NCBI RefSeq assembly: GCF_029892045.1 | Contig: NZ_CP120368.1 | Span: 1,858,001 to 1,922,000 of the forward strand | Reading direction: 5' to 3' | DNA length: 64,000 bases | Origin: Sinorhizobium numidicum | Lineage (GTDB): Bacteria > Pseudomonadota > Alphaproteobacteria > Rhizobiales > Rhizobiaceae | In this document: one piece after another, positions 1 to 9,318 of the stretch | Layout: every line of letters begins with the position of its first letter | Numbering within the stretch: the stretch's first letter is position 1 | Translations under genes and position numbers: made by a program | Notes under the pieces: generated by a model | Database searches by the model: none | The model's input: the letters and a program-made list of their open reading frames with translations, nothing else | Told to the model about the DNA's origin: nothing

Positions 1-945
1 CGACAGGATCGAGGTAATGTTGAAGAATGAATGCGCCAAGGCCAGATCAAATTCGACGCCGTTTACGAGCCGGTGATAGATGGCAACCGAGACCGAAAAT
101 GCCGTGAGATAGCCCAGAAAAACAATGATCTGCGGATCGCGCAATGCATCGAGCCGACCGCGGACGACGAGCACGATCAGGATCGAGAAAGGCAAGCTGC
201 ACACCGTCATGAAGAACGTGCTCGTCCACAAAAGAGGAATGCTGCCGAAATAGCCGAAAGATGCGTCATGGGTCGAGAAGCCGCCCGTCGCAACGGTCGA
301 CATTGCGTGGTTGATCGCGTCGAAGCGGTTCATCCCGGTCATGTTGTAGCCGATCGCGCAGAGGAGGGTGATCGTCACATACACGACGAGAAAGGCGCGG
401 CTGAAGCTTGCGATGCGGGCAAACGGCTTGTCGCTGATGTCGGAGGATTCCATTTTGAAAAACGACATGCCGCCGACGCGCAGGTAAGGAATGATGAAGA
501 GGCCGAGAACGACGATCCCGATGCCACCGAGCCAGCAAAGAAGCGAGCGCCAGAGCAGAATGCCGGGTGGCGCATCGTCCAGGCCGACGATGACGGTGGA
601 GCCGGTCGTCGTCGCCGCAGAAACAGACTCGAAGAGGGCCTGCGCGAAATCAAGATTGAGCGAGGAAAGCCACAACGGGATTGCGCCGACGACTGAAAAG
701 ACGAGCCACAGCACGTTAACGAGCAGGAAGCCGAATTTCTTGGAGAATGGCGGAGGGCCGGAGCGTGTCGCCATGAAAGTCGTCGCCGACAGGCCGCCGA
801 TCATGAAGGCCGTCACGCCGAAAACCTGCCAATCCGCATGGCCATAGTAAAGGTCGATCAATGCCGGGATCAGCATCGCGCCGGAAAGATAAAAACCGAG
901 AATCGCCGCGATATGGACAGCGTGCCGGATCAGGGTTGCATTCAA
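1..945 (-). CDS. trkH: Trk-type potassium uptake protein TrkH, 3' end outside window
   Basis: This is the membrane-embedded, ion-conducting subunit of a Trk/Ktr potassium uptake system. Reading the reverse strand gives 315 hydrophobic residues with the repeated pore signatures of the SKT family: TTTGST at about residues 112-117 in the first pore loop and ATGGFS at about 219-224 in the second. The frame stays open to the window edge, so the last pore repeats are missing here. No in-frame ATG lies at the N-terminus. I chose the TTG at 945 because the protein then begins MNATLIRHAVHIAAILG and runs straight into the first transmembrane helix. No strong Shine-Dalgarno precedes it. A TrkA-type NAD-binding partner is not in the window. 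Family is certain; the exact start is less so. Confidence 0.92.
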   Translation of the reverse strand, partial: MNATLIRHAVHIAAILGFYLSGAMLIPALIDLYYGHADWQVFGVTAFMIGGLSATTFMATRSGPPPFSKKFGFLLVNVLWLVFSVVGAIPLWLSSLNLDFAQALFESVSAATTTGSTVIVGLDDAPPGILLWRSLLCWLGGIGIVVLGLFIIPYLRVGGMSFFKMESSDISDKPFARIASFSRAFLVVYVTITLLCAIGYNMTGMNRFDAINHAMSTVATGGFSTHDASFGYFGSIPLLWTSTFFMTVCSLPFSILIVLVVRGRLDALRDPQIIVFLGYLTAFSVSVAIYHRLVNGVEFDLALAHSFFNITSILS

Positions 946-1104
946 GCTGGGATTTCCCGGGAACAGTTGTCTTAGAACTCAGTGATCGCTCGGTGCTCAA
1001 GCAATAGTGGCTTGCGCGATCGATTCGTGTCAAATCGATGGCCTAGGGCGCAACAATATGCAATAGCGGCGACCATCGGCAAACCCAGTGGATGATGTCA
1101 CGTG

Positions 1105-2352
1105 ATGAAGCAGCATGTTGAAAAAGCAATGGCGGCGCTGCGCGAAATCTTTCCGCCGACGCCGTTGCAACTCAACGACCACCTGAGCGCCCGCTACGGC
1201 GCCACAGTCTTTTTGAAGCGCGAGGATCTTTCGCCGGTGCGCTCCTACAAGATTCGTGGCGCTTTCAATTTCTTCCGCAAGGCGCTTGCCGCCGGTGCTG
1301 GGGGAAAAACCTTCGTCTGCGCTTCCGCGGGAAACCATGCCCAAGGATTCGCCTTTGTTTGCCGGCACTTCGGTGTTCCGGGCGTGGTCTTCATGCCGGT
1401 GACGACGCCGCAGCAGAAGATCGACAAGACGCGAGTATTCGGCGGCGAGTTCATCACGATCCGCCTCGTGGGCGACATTTTTGACCAGTGCTATCACGCG
1501 GCACGCGACCATGTTGAGGCGATCGGGGGTGTCATGGTGCCGCCCTTCGACCATGCGGACATCATCGAGGGGCAGGCGACGGTTGCGGCTGAGATTGCCG
1601 AGCAACTGCCGTCCGGTATCATCCCCGATCTCGTCGTCCTGCCGGTTGGCGGCGGCGGATTGGCGGCCGGTGTTACCGGCTATTTTGGTCGCGGCCTATC
1701 CGCCGATTGCTTCCGGTTTTGCGAGCCGGCGGGAGCGCCGAGCTTGCGGCGGAGTCTCGAGGCCGGCAGCGTGATCACGCTCGATCAGGTGGACAATTTC
1801 GTCGATGGTGCGGCGGTCGCCCGCATTGGCGATCTTAACTTCGCGGCACTCAAGGCTTTTGCGCCCGAACAGGTGATGCTGCTGGCCGAGAACGCAATCT
1901 GCCTGACGATCATCGACATGCTGAATGTCGAGGGCGTGGTTCTTGAGCCGGCCGGTGCGCTTTCCATTACGGCACTGGAGGCGTTCGGTCGCGAGGGACT
2001 CGAAGGAAAGACCGTGGTTGCCGTCGTATCGGGAGGCAATTTCGACTTCGAGCGCCTGCCCGACGTGAAGGAGCGGGCGATGCGGCATGCCGGACTGAAG
2101 AAATACTTCATATTGCGCATGGCGCAACGGCCCGGCGCGCTCCGCGACTTTCTCAATCTGCTCGGTGACGAAGATGACATTGCCCGGTTCGAATATCTGA
2201 AAAAATCGGCACGCAATTTCGGTTCTATCCTGATCGGCATTGAGACCAGGCACGCGGAAAATTTCCCGATTCTCAAACAGCGCTTCGACGCGGCAGGATT
2301 GCGCTACCAGGACATTACCGAGAACGAGATTCTTGCCAATCTCATCATTTGA
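1105..2352 (+). CDS. ilvA: threonine ammonia-lyase (threonine dehydratase)
   Basis: A PLP-dependent enzyme that deaminates L-threonine to 2-oxobutyrate, the entry step of isoleucine synthesis in the cytoplasm. The 415-residue protein has the PLP lysine in SYKIRGAFNF (K49), a SAGNHAQG substrate loop and the PLP-phosphate loop GGGGLAAG. The last ~85 residues, from FILRMAQRPGALRDFL, form an ACT-like regulatory domain, so feedback by isoleucine is plausible (family knowledge). Only one ACT-like unit is present, as in the shorter biosynthetic forms. A GTG three bases upstream (1102) could also start translation. It is divergent from trkH across about 160 bp. Confidence 0.95.
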   Translation: MKQHVEKAMAALREIFPPTPLQLNDHLSARYGATVFLKREDLSPVRSYKIRGAFNFFRKALAAGAGGKTFVCASAGNHAQGFAFVCRHFGVPGVVFMPVTTPQQKIDKTRVFGGEFITIRLVGDIFDQCYHAARDHVEAIGGVMVPPFDHADIIEGQATVAAEIAEQLPSGIIPDLVVLPVGGGGLAAGVTGYFGRGLSADCFRFCEPAGAPSLRRSLEAGSVITLDQVDNFVDGAAVARIGDLNFAALKAFAPEQVMLLAENAICLTIIDMLNVEGVVLEPAGALSITALEAFGREGLEGKTVVAVVSGGNFDFERLPDVKERAMRHAGLKKYFILRMAQRPGALRDFLNLLGDEDDIARFEYLKKSARNFGSILIGIETRHAENFPILKQRFDAAGLRYQDITENEILANLII

Positions 2353-2428
2353 TCGCGCAGGCTGACTACTGGATGTTTCCTTAAATCGGAGCCGATTCAA
2401 GGATAAAAACATGCAGCAATTCAAAGTG

Positions 2429-2472
2429 CTACAGCGGCCTTTGTGCGTCTGAAAAGACGCACGGCGCTGTAG
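2429..2472. repeat. nested palindromic intergenic repeat (Sinorhizobium type)
   Basis: An outer stem CTACAGCG/CGCTGTAG encloses an inner perfect stem GTGCGTCT/AGACGCAC with a two-base loop. The element lies between ilvA and the HlyU-family gene. From memory, palindromes of this wording (CTACAGCG...GCGTCTgaaaAGACGC...CGCTGTAG) are abundant in Sinorhizobium intergenic regions. It could act as a transcript-end structure after ilvA. The repeat identity is recalled rather than searched. Confidence 0.75.
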
Positions 2473-2531
2473 TCGCTGCCGGCGTCAACTTTGGCTTTGA
2501 CAGCGCCGCCTGCCACGGCTAACCATGACGC

Positions 2532-2852
2532 ATGGCATCGTTTTTCTCGAAATTATTCGGCTTCTCCGGTGGCTCCGAAAAGCACGCCCCGCCTGTTGCG
2601 GGCAAAACGGAAACCTATGCGGATTGCTTGATCCGCGCGACGCCGATGCGCGAGGGCGCGCAATACCGGTTGGCCGGCAGCATCGAAAAGAAAATGCTCG
2701 ATGGCACGACGAAAGTGCGCAGCTTCATTCGCGCCGACCTCTTCACATCCGAACAGGACGCGATCGACTCGGCCCTGCGCAAGGGCCGACAGATCATCGA
2801 CGAGCAGCGCTCCAATCTTTTTTCCGACGATTCGCCATCTCGCTCGGTGTGA
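2532..2852 (+). CDS. HlyU family protein
   Basis: A 106-residue protein resembling the short HlyU family (Pfam HlyU), named after a Vibrio haemolysin activator but mostly uncharacterised in alphaproteobacteria. After a variable N-terminus (MASFFSKLFGF), the conserved part runs from YADCLIRATPM through QYRLAGSI and VRSFIRADLFTS to ALRKGRQIIDEQ, the usual pattern for the family. No helix-turn-helix or membrane segment is obvious. It follows ilvA by about 180 bp containing a palindromic repeat, so it is probably transcribed independently. Family assignment rests on my recollection of the conserved pattern; a regulatory role here is not demonstrated. Confidence 0.75.
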   Translation: MASFFSKLFGFSGGSEKHAPPVAGKTETYADCLIRATPMREGAQYRLAGSIEKKMLDGTTKVRSFIRADLFTSEQDAIDSALRKGRQIIDEQRSNLFSDDSPSRSV

Positions 2853-2949
2853 CTTGAGCAGTAGCCGTATCATTTGACGACAACAGGTTACGGCTCTTTT
2901 CTCAGACTCGACATTTACCGTGATGGCTTTGAAGCGCCCTCCGCGCGCC

Positions 2950-4932
2950 TCAAAGCCTGATGCGGAATCGTGCAAAGCCCTCTACGCCGTCACCCGCTTC
3001 TTCGATGGCGATGGCTTTGACCTGCGTCAGAAACGGCCGCGCCTTCGGGCTAGTGTCGAAAACCACGCTGGTGTTCTTGAGCGGCGCGAATTTCCAGTTC
3101 GTATCCGCGGAGGGATTGATCGTTCCTTGCTCGACGATGTAGCGGACGATGACGTCGCGATTGGTGTCGGGCGCGACGAACACCACCTTGTCGGCGGCGA
3201 TCTCCGGGAAGTGGCCCCCACCGCCGGCGCGGTAATTGTTGGTCGCCACCACGAATTTCTGTGCGGGATCGATCGCCTTGCCATCGAACAGCAGGTCGCG
3301 GATACGGTTCGCTTCGGGGTTTACGAGATTGCCGTCCTTGTCGAACTTCGCCGGCTGCGACAGATCGATCTGATAGGTGACGCCGTCGATCACATCGAAA
3401 TTGTAGGATGGGAAGTCGCCATTGATGAGGGCTGCGTCGACCGCTCCGGGCGGAATCTGATTGAAGATGCCGGCGGACATCTCGAGCCAGTTGCGCACCT
3501 GCTCGCCGGTGACAACGACCGCCTGCACGGTGTTCGGATAGAGATAGAGATCGGCGACATTCTTGATGGCGATATCGCCCGCCGGGACATCGGTATAGTA
3601 GTCGGCGCCGCCGCGGCCGCCGGCCTTGAATGGGGCAGCCGCAGAGAGCACCGGCAGGTCCTTGTGCTCGGTGTCCTTGAGCATGTCTCGGATGTACCAG
3701 GTCTGCGCCTGACTGACGATTTGCACGGAAGGATCGTCGGCAACGAGCGCGAAATAGGAATAGAGTGGCGCCGAAGTCTTGCCCACCGGGGTGCGAATAT
3801 AGGCGAGTGTCGCCTCGTGATCCTTCTGTGCAGCGGCCAAGACCTCCGGCTTGTCGCCGACTTCGGCGATTACCTTTTTCTCTTCACGCCGGTAAATAGG
3901 CCGCGCCTCACTCGTTGAATCGACCACGCGCCAGACTCCCGCTTCGCGTTCGAGCAGGAGATCGATCAGGCCGAGATGCGAGCCCCAGAAGCCGCCCATC
4001 ACACCGGGCTTGCCGGAGATGAGCCCCTTCGCATTATCAACGCCACGCAAGCCGGCGAATTTCGGTCCGGGAAAATCGAGATGGCTGTGGCCGGTCACGA
4101 TGGCGTCGATGCCGTCGAGCGCGGCCAAAGGCACCGAGGCATTTTCGAGGTTTTCGGTATAAGCCTGCTGCCCTATGCCGGAGTGGGATAGCGCGATGAC
4201 GATGTCGGCGCCTTCCTCCCGCATCTGCGGGACCCAGGCTGCTGCCGCTTTAACGATGTCGCGCGCGTTCGCCTTGCCTTCAAGATTCTTTGCGTCCCAG
4301 GTCATGATCTGAGGCGGCACGAACCCGATCAGGCCGACGCGAATGGCGTGCGCCTGGCCCGCGCCATCCTTAACCTCCCGGTCAATGATGACGTAAGGTT
4401 TGAGGAAAAGCGCATCCTGCCGCGGGTCGGCGGCGAGCGCGCCCTTCGTCAGATTTGCGCAGACGACCGGAAAATTGGCGCCGTTGAGCACATTGAACAT
4501 GAAGTCCAGGCCGTAGTTGAACTCGTGATTGCCAAGCGTGCCGCAGTCATAGCCGAGCACGTTCATCGCGGAGATGATCGGATGTGTGTCGCCTTCCTTC
4601 ATGCCGCGCTTGTAGGCGATGTAATCGCCCATCGGATTGCCCTGCAGGAAGTCGCCGTTGTCGACGAGGATCGTGTTGGTGGCCTCGGCGCGGATTGTGT
4701 CGATGATTGAAGCGGTGCGCCCAAGACCGAGCGTGTCGTTCGGTTTGTCGGCGTAGTAATCGTAGGGGAAAACGTGGACGTGCAGGTCCGTCGTCTCCAT
4801 GATCCGAAGATGCGCCTGGTTCGTAGCCGCCAGCACGGAAAAGGGGTGCAGCACTGCGAGAGCGGAAGAAGCAGCAAGACCGCCGAGGAGGCTCCGGCGG
4901 GAAATCGGATTGAGAATGGTCGTCGTTGGCAT
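2950..4932 (-). CDS. cpdB: bifunctional 2',3'-cyclic-nucleotide 2'-phosphodiesterase / 3'-nucleotidase, Tat-exported
   Basis: A periplasmic phosphatase of the CpdB/UshA 5'-nucleotidase superfamily, which hydrolyses 2',3'-cyclic nucleotides and 3'-nucleotides for salvage. The 660-residue protein starts with a twin-arginine signal (SRRSLLGG, residues 11-18, then a hydrophobic stretch). The metallophosphoesterase motifs follow in order: TTDLHVHV, DNGDF, GNHEFNYG and GHSHLDFPG. A 5'-nucleotidase C-terminal domain occupies the rest. The open frame extends far upstream, but the ATG at 4932 has a good GGAG and places the Tat signal at the N-terminus. The cpdB name is by similarity; UshA-like substrate use cannot be excluded. 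Confidence 0.9.
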   Translation of the reverse strand: MPTTTILNPISRRSLLGGLAASSALAVLHPFSVLAATNQAHLRIMETTDLHVHVFPYDYYADKPNDTLGLGRTASIIDTIRAEATNTILVDNGDFLQGNPMGDYIAYKRGMKEGDTHPIISAMNVLGYDCGTLGNHEFNYGLDFMFNVLNGANFPVVCANLTKGALAADPRQDALFLKPYVIIDREVKDGAGQAHAIRVGLIGFVPPQIMTWDAKNLEGKANARDIVKAAAAWVPQMREEGADIVIALSHSGIGQQAYTENLENASVPLAALDGIDAIVTGHSHLDFPGPKFAGLRGVDNAKGLISGKPGVMGGFWGSHLGLIDLLLEREAGVWRVVDSTSEARPIYRREEKKVIAEVGDKPEVLAAAQKDHEATLAYIRTPVGKTSAPLYSYFALVADDPSVQIVSQAQTWYIRDMLKDTEHKDLPVLSAAAPFKAGGRGGADYYTDVPAGDIAIKNVADLYLYPNTVQAVVVTGEQVRNWLEMSAGIFNQIPPGAVDAALINGDFPSYNFDVIDGVTYQIDLSQPAKFDKDGNLVNPEANRIRDLLFDGKAIDPAQKFVVATNNYRAGGGGHFPEIAADKVVFVAPDTNRDVIVRYIVEQGTINPSADTNWKFAPLKNTSVVFDTSPKARPFLTQVKAIAIEEAGDGVEGFARFRIRL

Positions 4933-5148
4933 CGCGGTCTCCGTGGTGAGCACTCTTCCGAGTGCATATGCTGCAAGCGCCCGCCAGGGTCGTGGCACGC
5001 GACTGAACGTGCCGACTATGGCCGACTGCGCCCGCGTGGCAAAGCGGTGGTTTCTTGCATGGTCGCGCTCTGCACCCGCGCAGGTAAAGTTTTCTTCAAA
5101 ATTTAACCCTAAGTAACAACTGAGTAAAAAACGGAAGCCTCGCCGCGC

Positions 5149-6396
5149 ATGCCAAACGCCAATCTCATACTCTTTCTCGGCGAGGCGCTGGTCTATGTCG
5201 CGGTGATGATCTGCCTTCTGCACCTGCGCGCCCGCCTGGGGCTTGGCGTCTTCGTGGCGGCGCTGGGCGTCATGCACTTCATCGAGACTTATCTTGCCGC
5301 GGTGTTCTACGTTGCACTGCCGTTTGGAGTTATCTCTCCGGGCTCCGCGGTGCTCTTTTCCGGTAAGCTGATGATGATCCTGCTCCTTTACGTGAAGGAG
5401 GACGCGGCAACGGTCCGCCAGCCGATCTACGGCCTGCTTGCCGGCAACTTCCTGACCGTTGCCTTGAGCTTGCTGCTGAGGCGGCACGATACGGTTGCGA
5501 TCGTGCCGAACCGTGTCGCTGACCTCGCCTTCATCGATGAAATGGGATGGCTGATGGTCTGGGGCACGACGCTTCTCTATTTCGACTCGCTGATCATAAT
5601 CCTGCTTTACGAGAGACTCGGGCGGTGGTTGCGCAGCTTTGTTACATTGCGATTCCTGATCTGCGGCGTGGCCGTATTGACGTTTGACCAACTCGGCTTC
5701 TATGCCGCACTTCGCTTCGTGAACGGTGCGCCCGCCGACGTGTTTTGGGGCGGATGGATGGCCAAGATGCTGGCGGCGCCCTTCTACGCAATTGCCATCG
5801 GCCTGTACCTCAACGCATCGCGTCACCCGTTCCTGGCGATCTCGGACCGGCCGCTGGGGGATATCTTCAACGATCTGACGTTCCGCGAACGCTACGAGGA
5901 CCTGCTTTCGCGCTCCGGTCAAGATACCTTGACGGGAGCACTCGATCGTGGGCGTTTCGAAGCTGAAGGCCAGCAGATGTTGCGCGACGCCGCGACGAGG
6001 AATTCTTCCGTGAGCTTGATGATCATCGATGTCGATCATTTCAAGGGCGTCAATGACCGGTTCGGCCACATCGAAGGCGACCGGGTGCTGCAAAAACTGG
6101 TTGAAACGGTAAAGGCGAAGCTGAGGCCCACGGATCGCCTGTTTCGCTACGGCGGCGAGGAATTCGTCGTGCTTTGTCCGGGGCTTGCCTATGCGGATGC
6201 GCTGTCGCGGGCCGAGGACATACGGCTTGCAGTCTCCGCTCAGGTCGCCACGCCGAACGGCCACCCGGTCACCGCCAGCATCGGCATTTCCTCGACGCTC
6301 GCCGACGGCTCGGGGATTCGTGATCTGCTGTCGCAGGCTGATATTCGCCTCTATGCGGCAAAAAGCGGTGGCCGAGATCGGGTCGTCGGGCGTTGA
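5149..6396 (+). CDS. membrane-bound diguanylate cyclase (GGDEF)
   Basis: Synthesises the second messenger c-di-GMP from two GTP. The 415-residue protein has about seven hydrophobic segments in residues 1-225, an unnamed integral-membrane sensor region, followed by a C-terminal GGDEF domain. The active-site signature reads GGEEF (RYGGEEFVV), a permitted active variant. An RxxD motif (RPTD) sits five residues upstream, the spacing of the inhibitory I-site, so product feedback is predicted. There is no EAL domain. It is divergent from cpdB and ends 12 bp from the convergent Lrp-type gene. The signal sensed is unknown. Confidence 0.93.
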   Translation: MPNANLILFLGEALVYVAVMICLLHLRARLGLGVFVAALGVMHFIETYLAAVFYVALPFGVISPGSAVLFSGKLMMILLLYVKEDAATVRQPIYGLLAGNFLTVALSLLLRRHDTVAIVPNRVADLAFIDEMGWLMVWGTTLLYFDSLIIILLYERLGRWLRSFVTLRFLICGVAVLTFDQLGFYAALRFVNGAPADVFWGGWMAKMLAAPFYAIAIGLYLNASRHPFLAISDRPLGDIFNDLTFRERYEDLLSRSGQDTLTGALDRGRFEAEGQQMLRDAATRNSSVSLMIIDVDHFKGVNDRFGHIEGDRVLQKLVETVKAKLRPTDRLFRYGGEEFVVLCPGLAYADALSRAEDIRLAVSAQVATPNGHPVTASIGISSTLADGSGIRDLLSQADIRLYAAKSGGRDRVVGR

Positions 6397-6408
6397 CCCG
6401 CCGGCGTT

Positions 6409-6870
6409 TCAGATTCCGACGTTCGGTCGGTCGATGATCTCGCGAAGCGAGAAGCTCGAATTGATCTTCACCACATGCGGCAGGGCCGACAACCAGTCCC
6501 GATGGATACGCTCATAGTCCTCCAGATCCTTTGCCGCGACTCGCAGGATATAGTCGTATTCGCCGGACATCAGGTAGCAAACGAGCACGTTGGGGCAGAG
6601 CTTCACCGCCGCTTCGAACTCCGAGAGCGTCTTGGCGAACTGGCCGGAAAGCGAAATATGCACGATGACCATGATCTTGTAGTCGAGCGCCTTATGGGCG
6701 ATGCGGGCGTGATAGCCGCTGATGGTCCCGGATTTTTCCAGAATGTCGACGCGCCGTGAGCAGGCGGAGGGCGAAAGGCCGACTTTCGTCGCGAGGTCGG
6801 CGTTGGATATTCTTCCATTCTGCTGGAGTATACGCAGAATCGCATGATCGATAGTGTCCAGCCCGTGCAT
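6409..6870 (-). CDS. Lrp/AsnC-family regulator, probable activator of ald
   Basis: A 153-residue feast/famine regulator: an N-terminal helix-turn-helix (ADLATKVGLSPSACSRRVDILE) and a C-terminal RAM/AsnC ligand-binding domain with the usual GEYDYILRV segment. It is divergent from alanine dehydrogenase across about 155 bp, the classical arrangement for an AldR-like regulator that switches ald in response to alanine. The intergenic region is AT-rich near 6905-6960 and should hold both promoters; I could not define a binding site by eye. Family is certain, and the target is inferred from position. Confidence 0.9.
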   Translation of the reverse strand: MHGLDTIDHAILRILQQNGRISNADLATKVGLSPSACSRRVDILEKSGTISGYHARIAHKALDYKIMVIVHISLSGQFAKTLSEFEAAVKLCPNVLVCYLMSGEYDYILRVAAKDLEDYERIHRDWLSALPHVVKINSSFSLREIIDRPNVGI

Positions 6871-7026
6871 TCGCGTTTTCCTTCAAAACATCCGCGAGTG
6901 GCGCAATAATATACGAAACGAGTGCGCCATTACGAGCTTATTTGCAAGGACATTCGCAGTATCATCTGTTTTGCTTGGCTCCTCACAATGCGGTGGAAAG
7001 CCCCCAGATAGGAGAGGAACGCAAAA

Positions 7027-8145
7027 ATGCGTGTCGGTTGCCCGAAGGAAATCAAAAACCATGAATACCGTGTCGGCCTGACGCCCGGATCGGTCCGGGA
7101 ATATATCGCCCATGGCCACGAAGTGATCGTGGAAACCAAGGCCGGGGCAGGGATCGGAGCGGATGATGACGCCTATCGCGCCGCCGGCGCGAAGATCGTG
7201 CAGACGGCAAAGGAAGTGTTCGAAAAATCGGACATGGTCGTCAAGGTCAAGGAACCGCAGCCTTCCGAATGGACCCAGCTGCACGAAGGACAAATTCTCT
7301 ACACATATCTGCATCTGGCACCGGACCCCGAACAGACAGGAGGGCTTCTCAATTCGGGTGTGACGGCGATCGCCTATGAGACGGTAACGGATGACCGCGG
7401 AGGATTGCCGCTGCTTGCTCCTATGTCGGAAGTAGCGGGCAGGCTCGCCATCCAGGCTGGCGCCACCTCGCTTCAAAAGGCCAATGGCGGCCGCGGCATT
7501 CTGCTTGGCGGTGTTCCCGGGGTGCTTCCCGCAAAGGTCGCGATCATCGGCGGTGGTGTCGTCGGCCTGCACGCGGCCAAAATGGCCGTCGGCCTCGGCG
7601 CCGATGTTTCGATCGTCGACCGCTCGATCCCCCGCCTGCGTCAGCTCGACGACATTTTCAACGGCCGCGTTCACACGCGCTACTCGACGATCGACGCACT
7701 GGAGGAGGAAGTCTTTTCTGCCGATCTGGTGATCGGTGCGGTGCTCATTCCTGGCGCCGCCGCCCCGAAACTCGTCACCCGCGAAATGCTGTCGGGCATG
7801 AAGAAAGGCGCCGTCATCGTCGACGTCGCAATCGACCAGGGAGGTTGCTTCGAGACCTCGCATGCGACGACGCATTCCGACCCCACTTTCGTGGTCGATA
7901 GCGTGGTGCATTATTGTGTCGCGAACATGCCGGGCGCCGTGCCGATCACCTCGACCCATGCCCTCAACAACGCGACGCTTCACTACGGGCTGCAACTTGC
8001 CGACCGCGGCCTCAAGGCGATTGCCGAAGACCGGCACCTTCGTGCGGGTCTCAACGTGCACAGGGGCCGCGTGACGAATGCAGCGGTTGCCGAAGCGCTC
8101 GGTTACGATGCCTATTCACCCGAGGCAGTCCTCAACGTCGCCTGA
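7027..8145 (+). CDS. ald: alanine dehydrogenase
   Basis: Catalyses reversible NAD-dependent oxidative deamination of L-alanine to pyruvate and ammonium; in rhizobia it supports alanine catabolism and ammonium/alanine exchange. The 372-residue length is standard. The N-terminus [16 protein letters not shown] is the family signature, VKVKEP carries the substrate-binding lysine, and [13 protein letters not shown] near residues 173-185 is the NAD-binding Rossmann loop. ATG at 7027 is preceded by GGAGAGGAA at slightly longer than usual spacing. Transcription is probably controlled by the divergent Lrp-type gene, and a strong hairpin follows the stop codon. Confidence 0.97.
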   Translation: MRVGCPKEIKNHEYRVGLTPGSVREYIAHGHEVIVETKAGAGIGADDDAYRAAGAKIVQTAKEVFEKSDMVVKVKEPQPSEWTQLHEGQILYTYLHLAPDPEQTGGLLNSGVTAIAYETVTDDRGGLPLLAPMSEVAGRLAIQAGATSLQKANGGRGILLGGVPGVLPAKVAIIGGGVVGLHAAKMAVGLGADVSIVDRSIPRLRQLDDIFNGRVHTRYSTIDALEEEVFSADLVIGAVLIPGAAAPKLVTREMLSGMKKGAVIVDVAIDQGGCFETSHATTHSDPTFVVDSVVHYCVANMPGAVPITSTHALNNATLHYGLQLADRGLKAIAEDRHLRAGLNVHRGRVTNAAVAEALGYDAYSPEAVLNVA

Positions 8146-8159
8146 CGTGATCGTAGTCA

Positions 8160-8189
8160 TCCGGCCCGAATCTCCTGATTCGGGCCGGA
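8160..8189. terminator. bidirectional hairpin between ald and a DUF1203 gene
   Basis: A 13-bp perfect stem (TCCGGCCCGAATC and its complement) with loop TCCT lies between two convergent genes. There is no clear T-run on either side, so it is a probable bidirectional terminator or transcript-end stabiliser. Confidence 0.75.
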
Positions 8190-8191
8190 AT

Positions 8192-8659
8192 TCAGGCCGT
8201 CTCGATGCGGCACTGATAACAGTTGTTCTTGGCGGAACGCACATGCACATAGGCGACATCGGGTCGCTCCAGCAATTCTTCGGCGCGCTGCTCAAGCTTC
8301 TCCGCCGCGATGACACCACCGGTCCCGTAGACGATGCGCTCATCGGCGCTGTACCCACGAAGCAGATAGTCCTTGCTGGACGAAAGAATGGGCGGGAACG
8401 AATGTGCATCCGGCGGGCCGCATTCCTCGGCATGCATGAAAATCGGCCCGGTCTCAGCATAAGGCTGAACGGAGGAAAACGGCCGATAGGCGAGAATCAG
8501 ATAGGGTTCACCCGCATCGACGTTGCGAAGGCAATGTCTGCACGGCACGCCTTCGCCATCCGAGATGCGCCGCTCGGGGCGATTGCCATAGGCGTCGCGA
8601 CCACCCTGCCATAGCCGTCGAGCCTCTTCGTCGGGCATTGGAATGTAACGTAAGTTCAT
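8192..8659 (-). CDS. DUF1203 family protein
   Basis: A 155-residue cytoplasmic protein with no signal peptide or membrane segment. It matches my memory of the DUF1203 family: a conserved CRHCL cysteine pair, a LAYRPFSSVQPYAETGPIF core, and a C-terminal region ending NNCYQCRI. The cysteine pairs (CRHC and CYQC) could bind metal, which is inference. The start at 8659 has GGGAGA seven bases upstream; the open frame extends further upstream but without a better site. It is convergent with ald across a hairpin. Function is unknown. Confidence 0.75.
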   Translation of the reverse strand: MNLRYIPMPDEEARRLWQGGRDAYGNRPERRISDGEGVPCRHCLRNVDAGEPYLILAYRPFSSVQPYAETGPIFMHAEECGPPDAHSFPPILSSSKDYLLRGYSADERIVYGTGGVIAAEKLEQRAEELLERPDVAYVHVRSAKNNCYQCRIETA

Positions 8660-8749
8660 TGTGCATCTCCCGATCAGGATGGATCCTTCAAGGAGAAGAT
8701 GCAGCCTCGGAGATCGCGTCGACACCCGAAACTTGCCGCCCGGCTTTGC

Positions 8750-9310
8750 TCAGAGTTTTTTTGCGAAAGCGAGAAGCTCATCGTCGCTCAACGGTTCTAT
8801 AAGCACTTCGCGTGTAGCGACCGGCGAAAATCCGAACTGCTGATAGAGCTGCAAGGCGCGGGGGTGATCAAGGTTGTTCGTGGTTACCTTGACCTTGAGC
8901 GGGTTCATCGCCCATGCCGCAAGCAGCGTCTGCAGCAGGAACCACTTGCCCAAGCCAAGACCGAGTGCATGCTCCATCAGCCCGAAATGGGTGAGTTCGA
9001 CAACGTCCTCCAGTTGATGCAGCTCGAAGAACCCGGCCGGTGCGCCGTTGACGTAGAGCACCGTGACGGAGGTACTTTTGTCGTGAAGCACGGCGGCAAG
9101 GTCTTCGTCGCTCATGCGCAGGCGCTCGGCCCAGTGCCAGCGTTTCCCGACACGGAGATAAAGGAAGCGGTAATAGGGGAGCGGAATGTCCGAAACGCGC
9201 AGGACTGCCGTCTGTATGTTGACCGGCATCGGCAGGCTCTGTTTCGGCGGTGCCGTCATTTCGAGTTCGGTTACGTGCGCCGTGATCGCGGCGGGCTTGG
9301 ACCCTTGCAT
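8750..9310 (-). CDS. GNAT-family N-acetyltransferase
   Basis: Probable acetyl-CoA-dependent acyltransferase of 186 residues. The central motif ALGLGLGKWFLLQTL corresponds to the pyrophosphate-binding motif A of GNAT enzymes, preceded by a LTHFGLMEHA strand and followed by NLDHPRALQLYQQFGFSP, the typical motif B. It is the last gene of a tight reverse-strand series (cysteine synthase, alaX, sseA, this gene), starting 8 bp after the sseA stop, so it is likely co-transcribed. The substrate is unknown; its operon suggests a sulfur amino acid or aminoacyl compound, but this is inference. Confidence 0.85.
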   Translation of the reverse strand: MQGSKPAAITAHVTELEMTAPPKQSLPMPVNIQTAVLRVSDIPLPYYRFLYLRVGKRWHWAERLRMSDEDLAAVLHDKSTSVTVLYVNGAPAGFFELHQLEDVVELTHFGLMEHALGLGLGKWFLLQTLLAAWAMNPLKVKVTTNNLDHPRALQLYQQFGFSPVATREVLIEPLSDDELLAFAKKL

Positions 9311-9318
9311 GGCGACGC

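Noticed and set aside
31..696. A 221-codon forward frame at the window start
   Set aside because: It is low in hydrophobic residues and has no family features, and the opposite strand encodes a clear TrkH with both pore motifs.
2950..6264. A single 1,104-codon reverse open frame covering cpdB and the diguanylate cyclase region
   Set aside because: Only residues from ATG 4932 onward match a nucleotidase with a Tat signal. The upstream part is the antisense shadow of the forward GGDEF gene.
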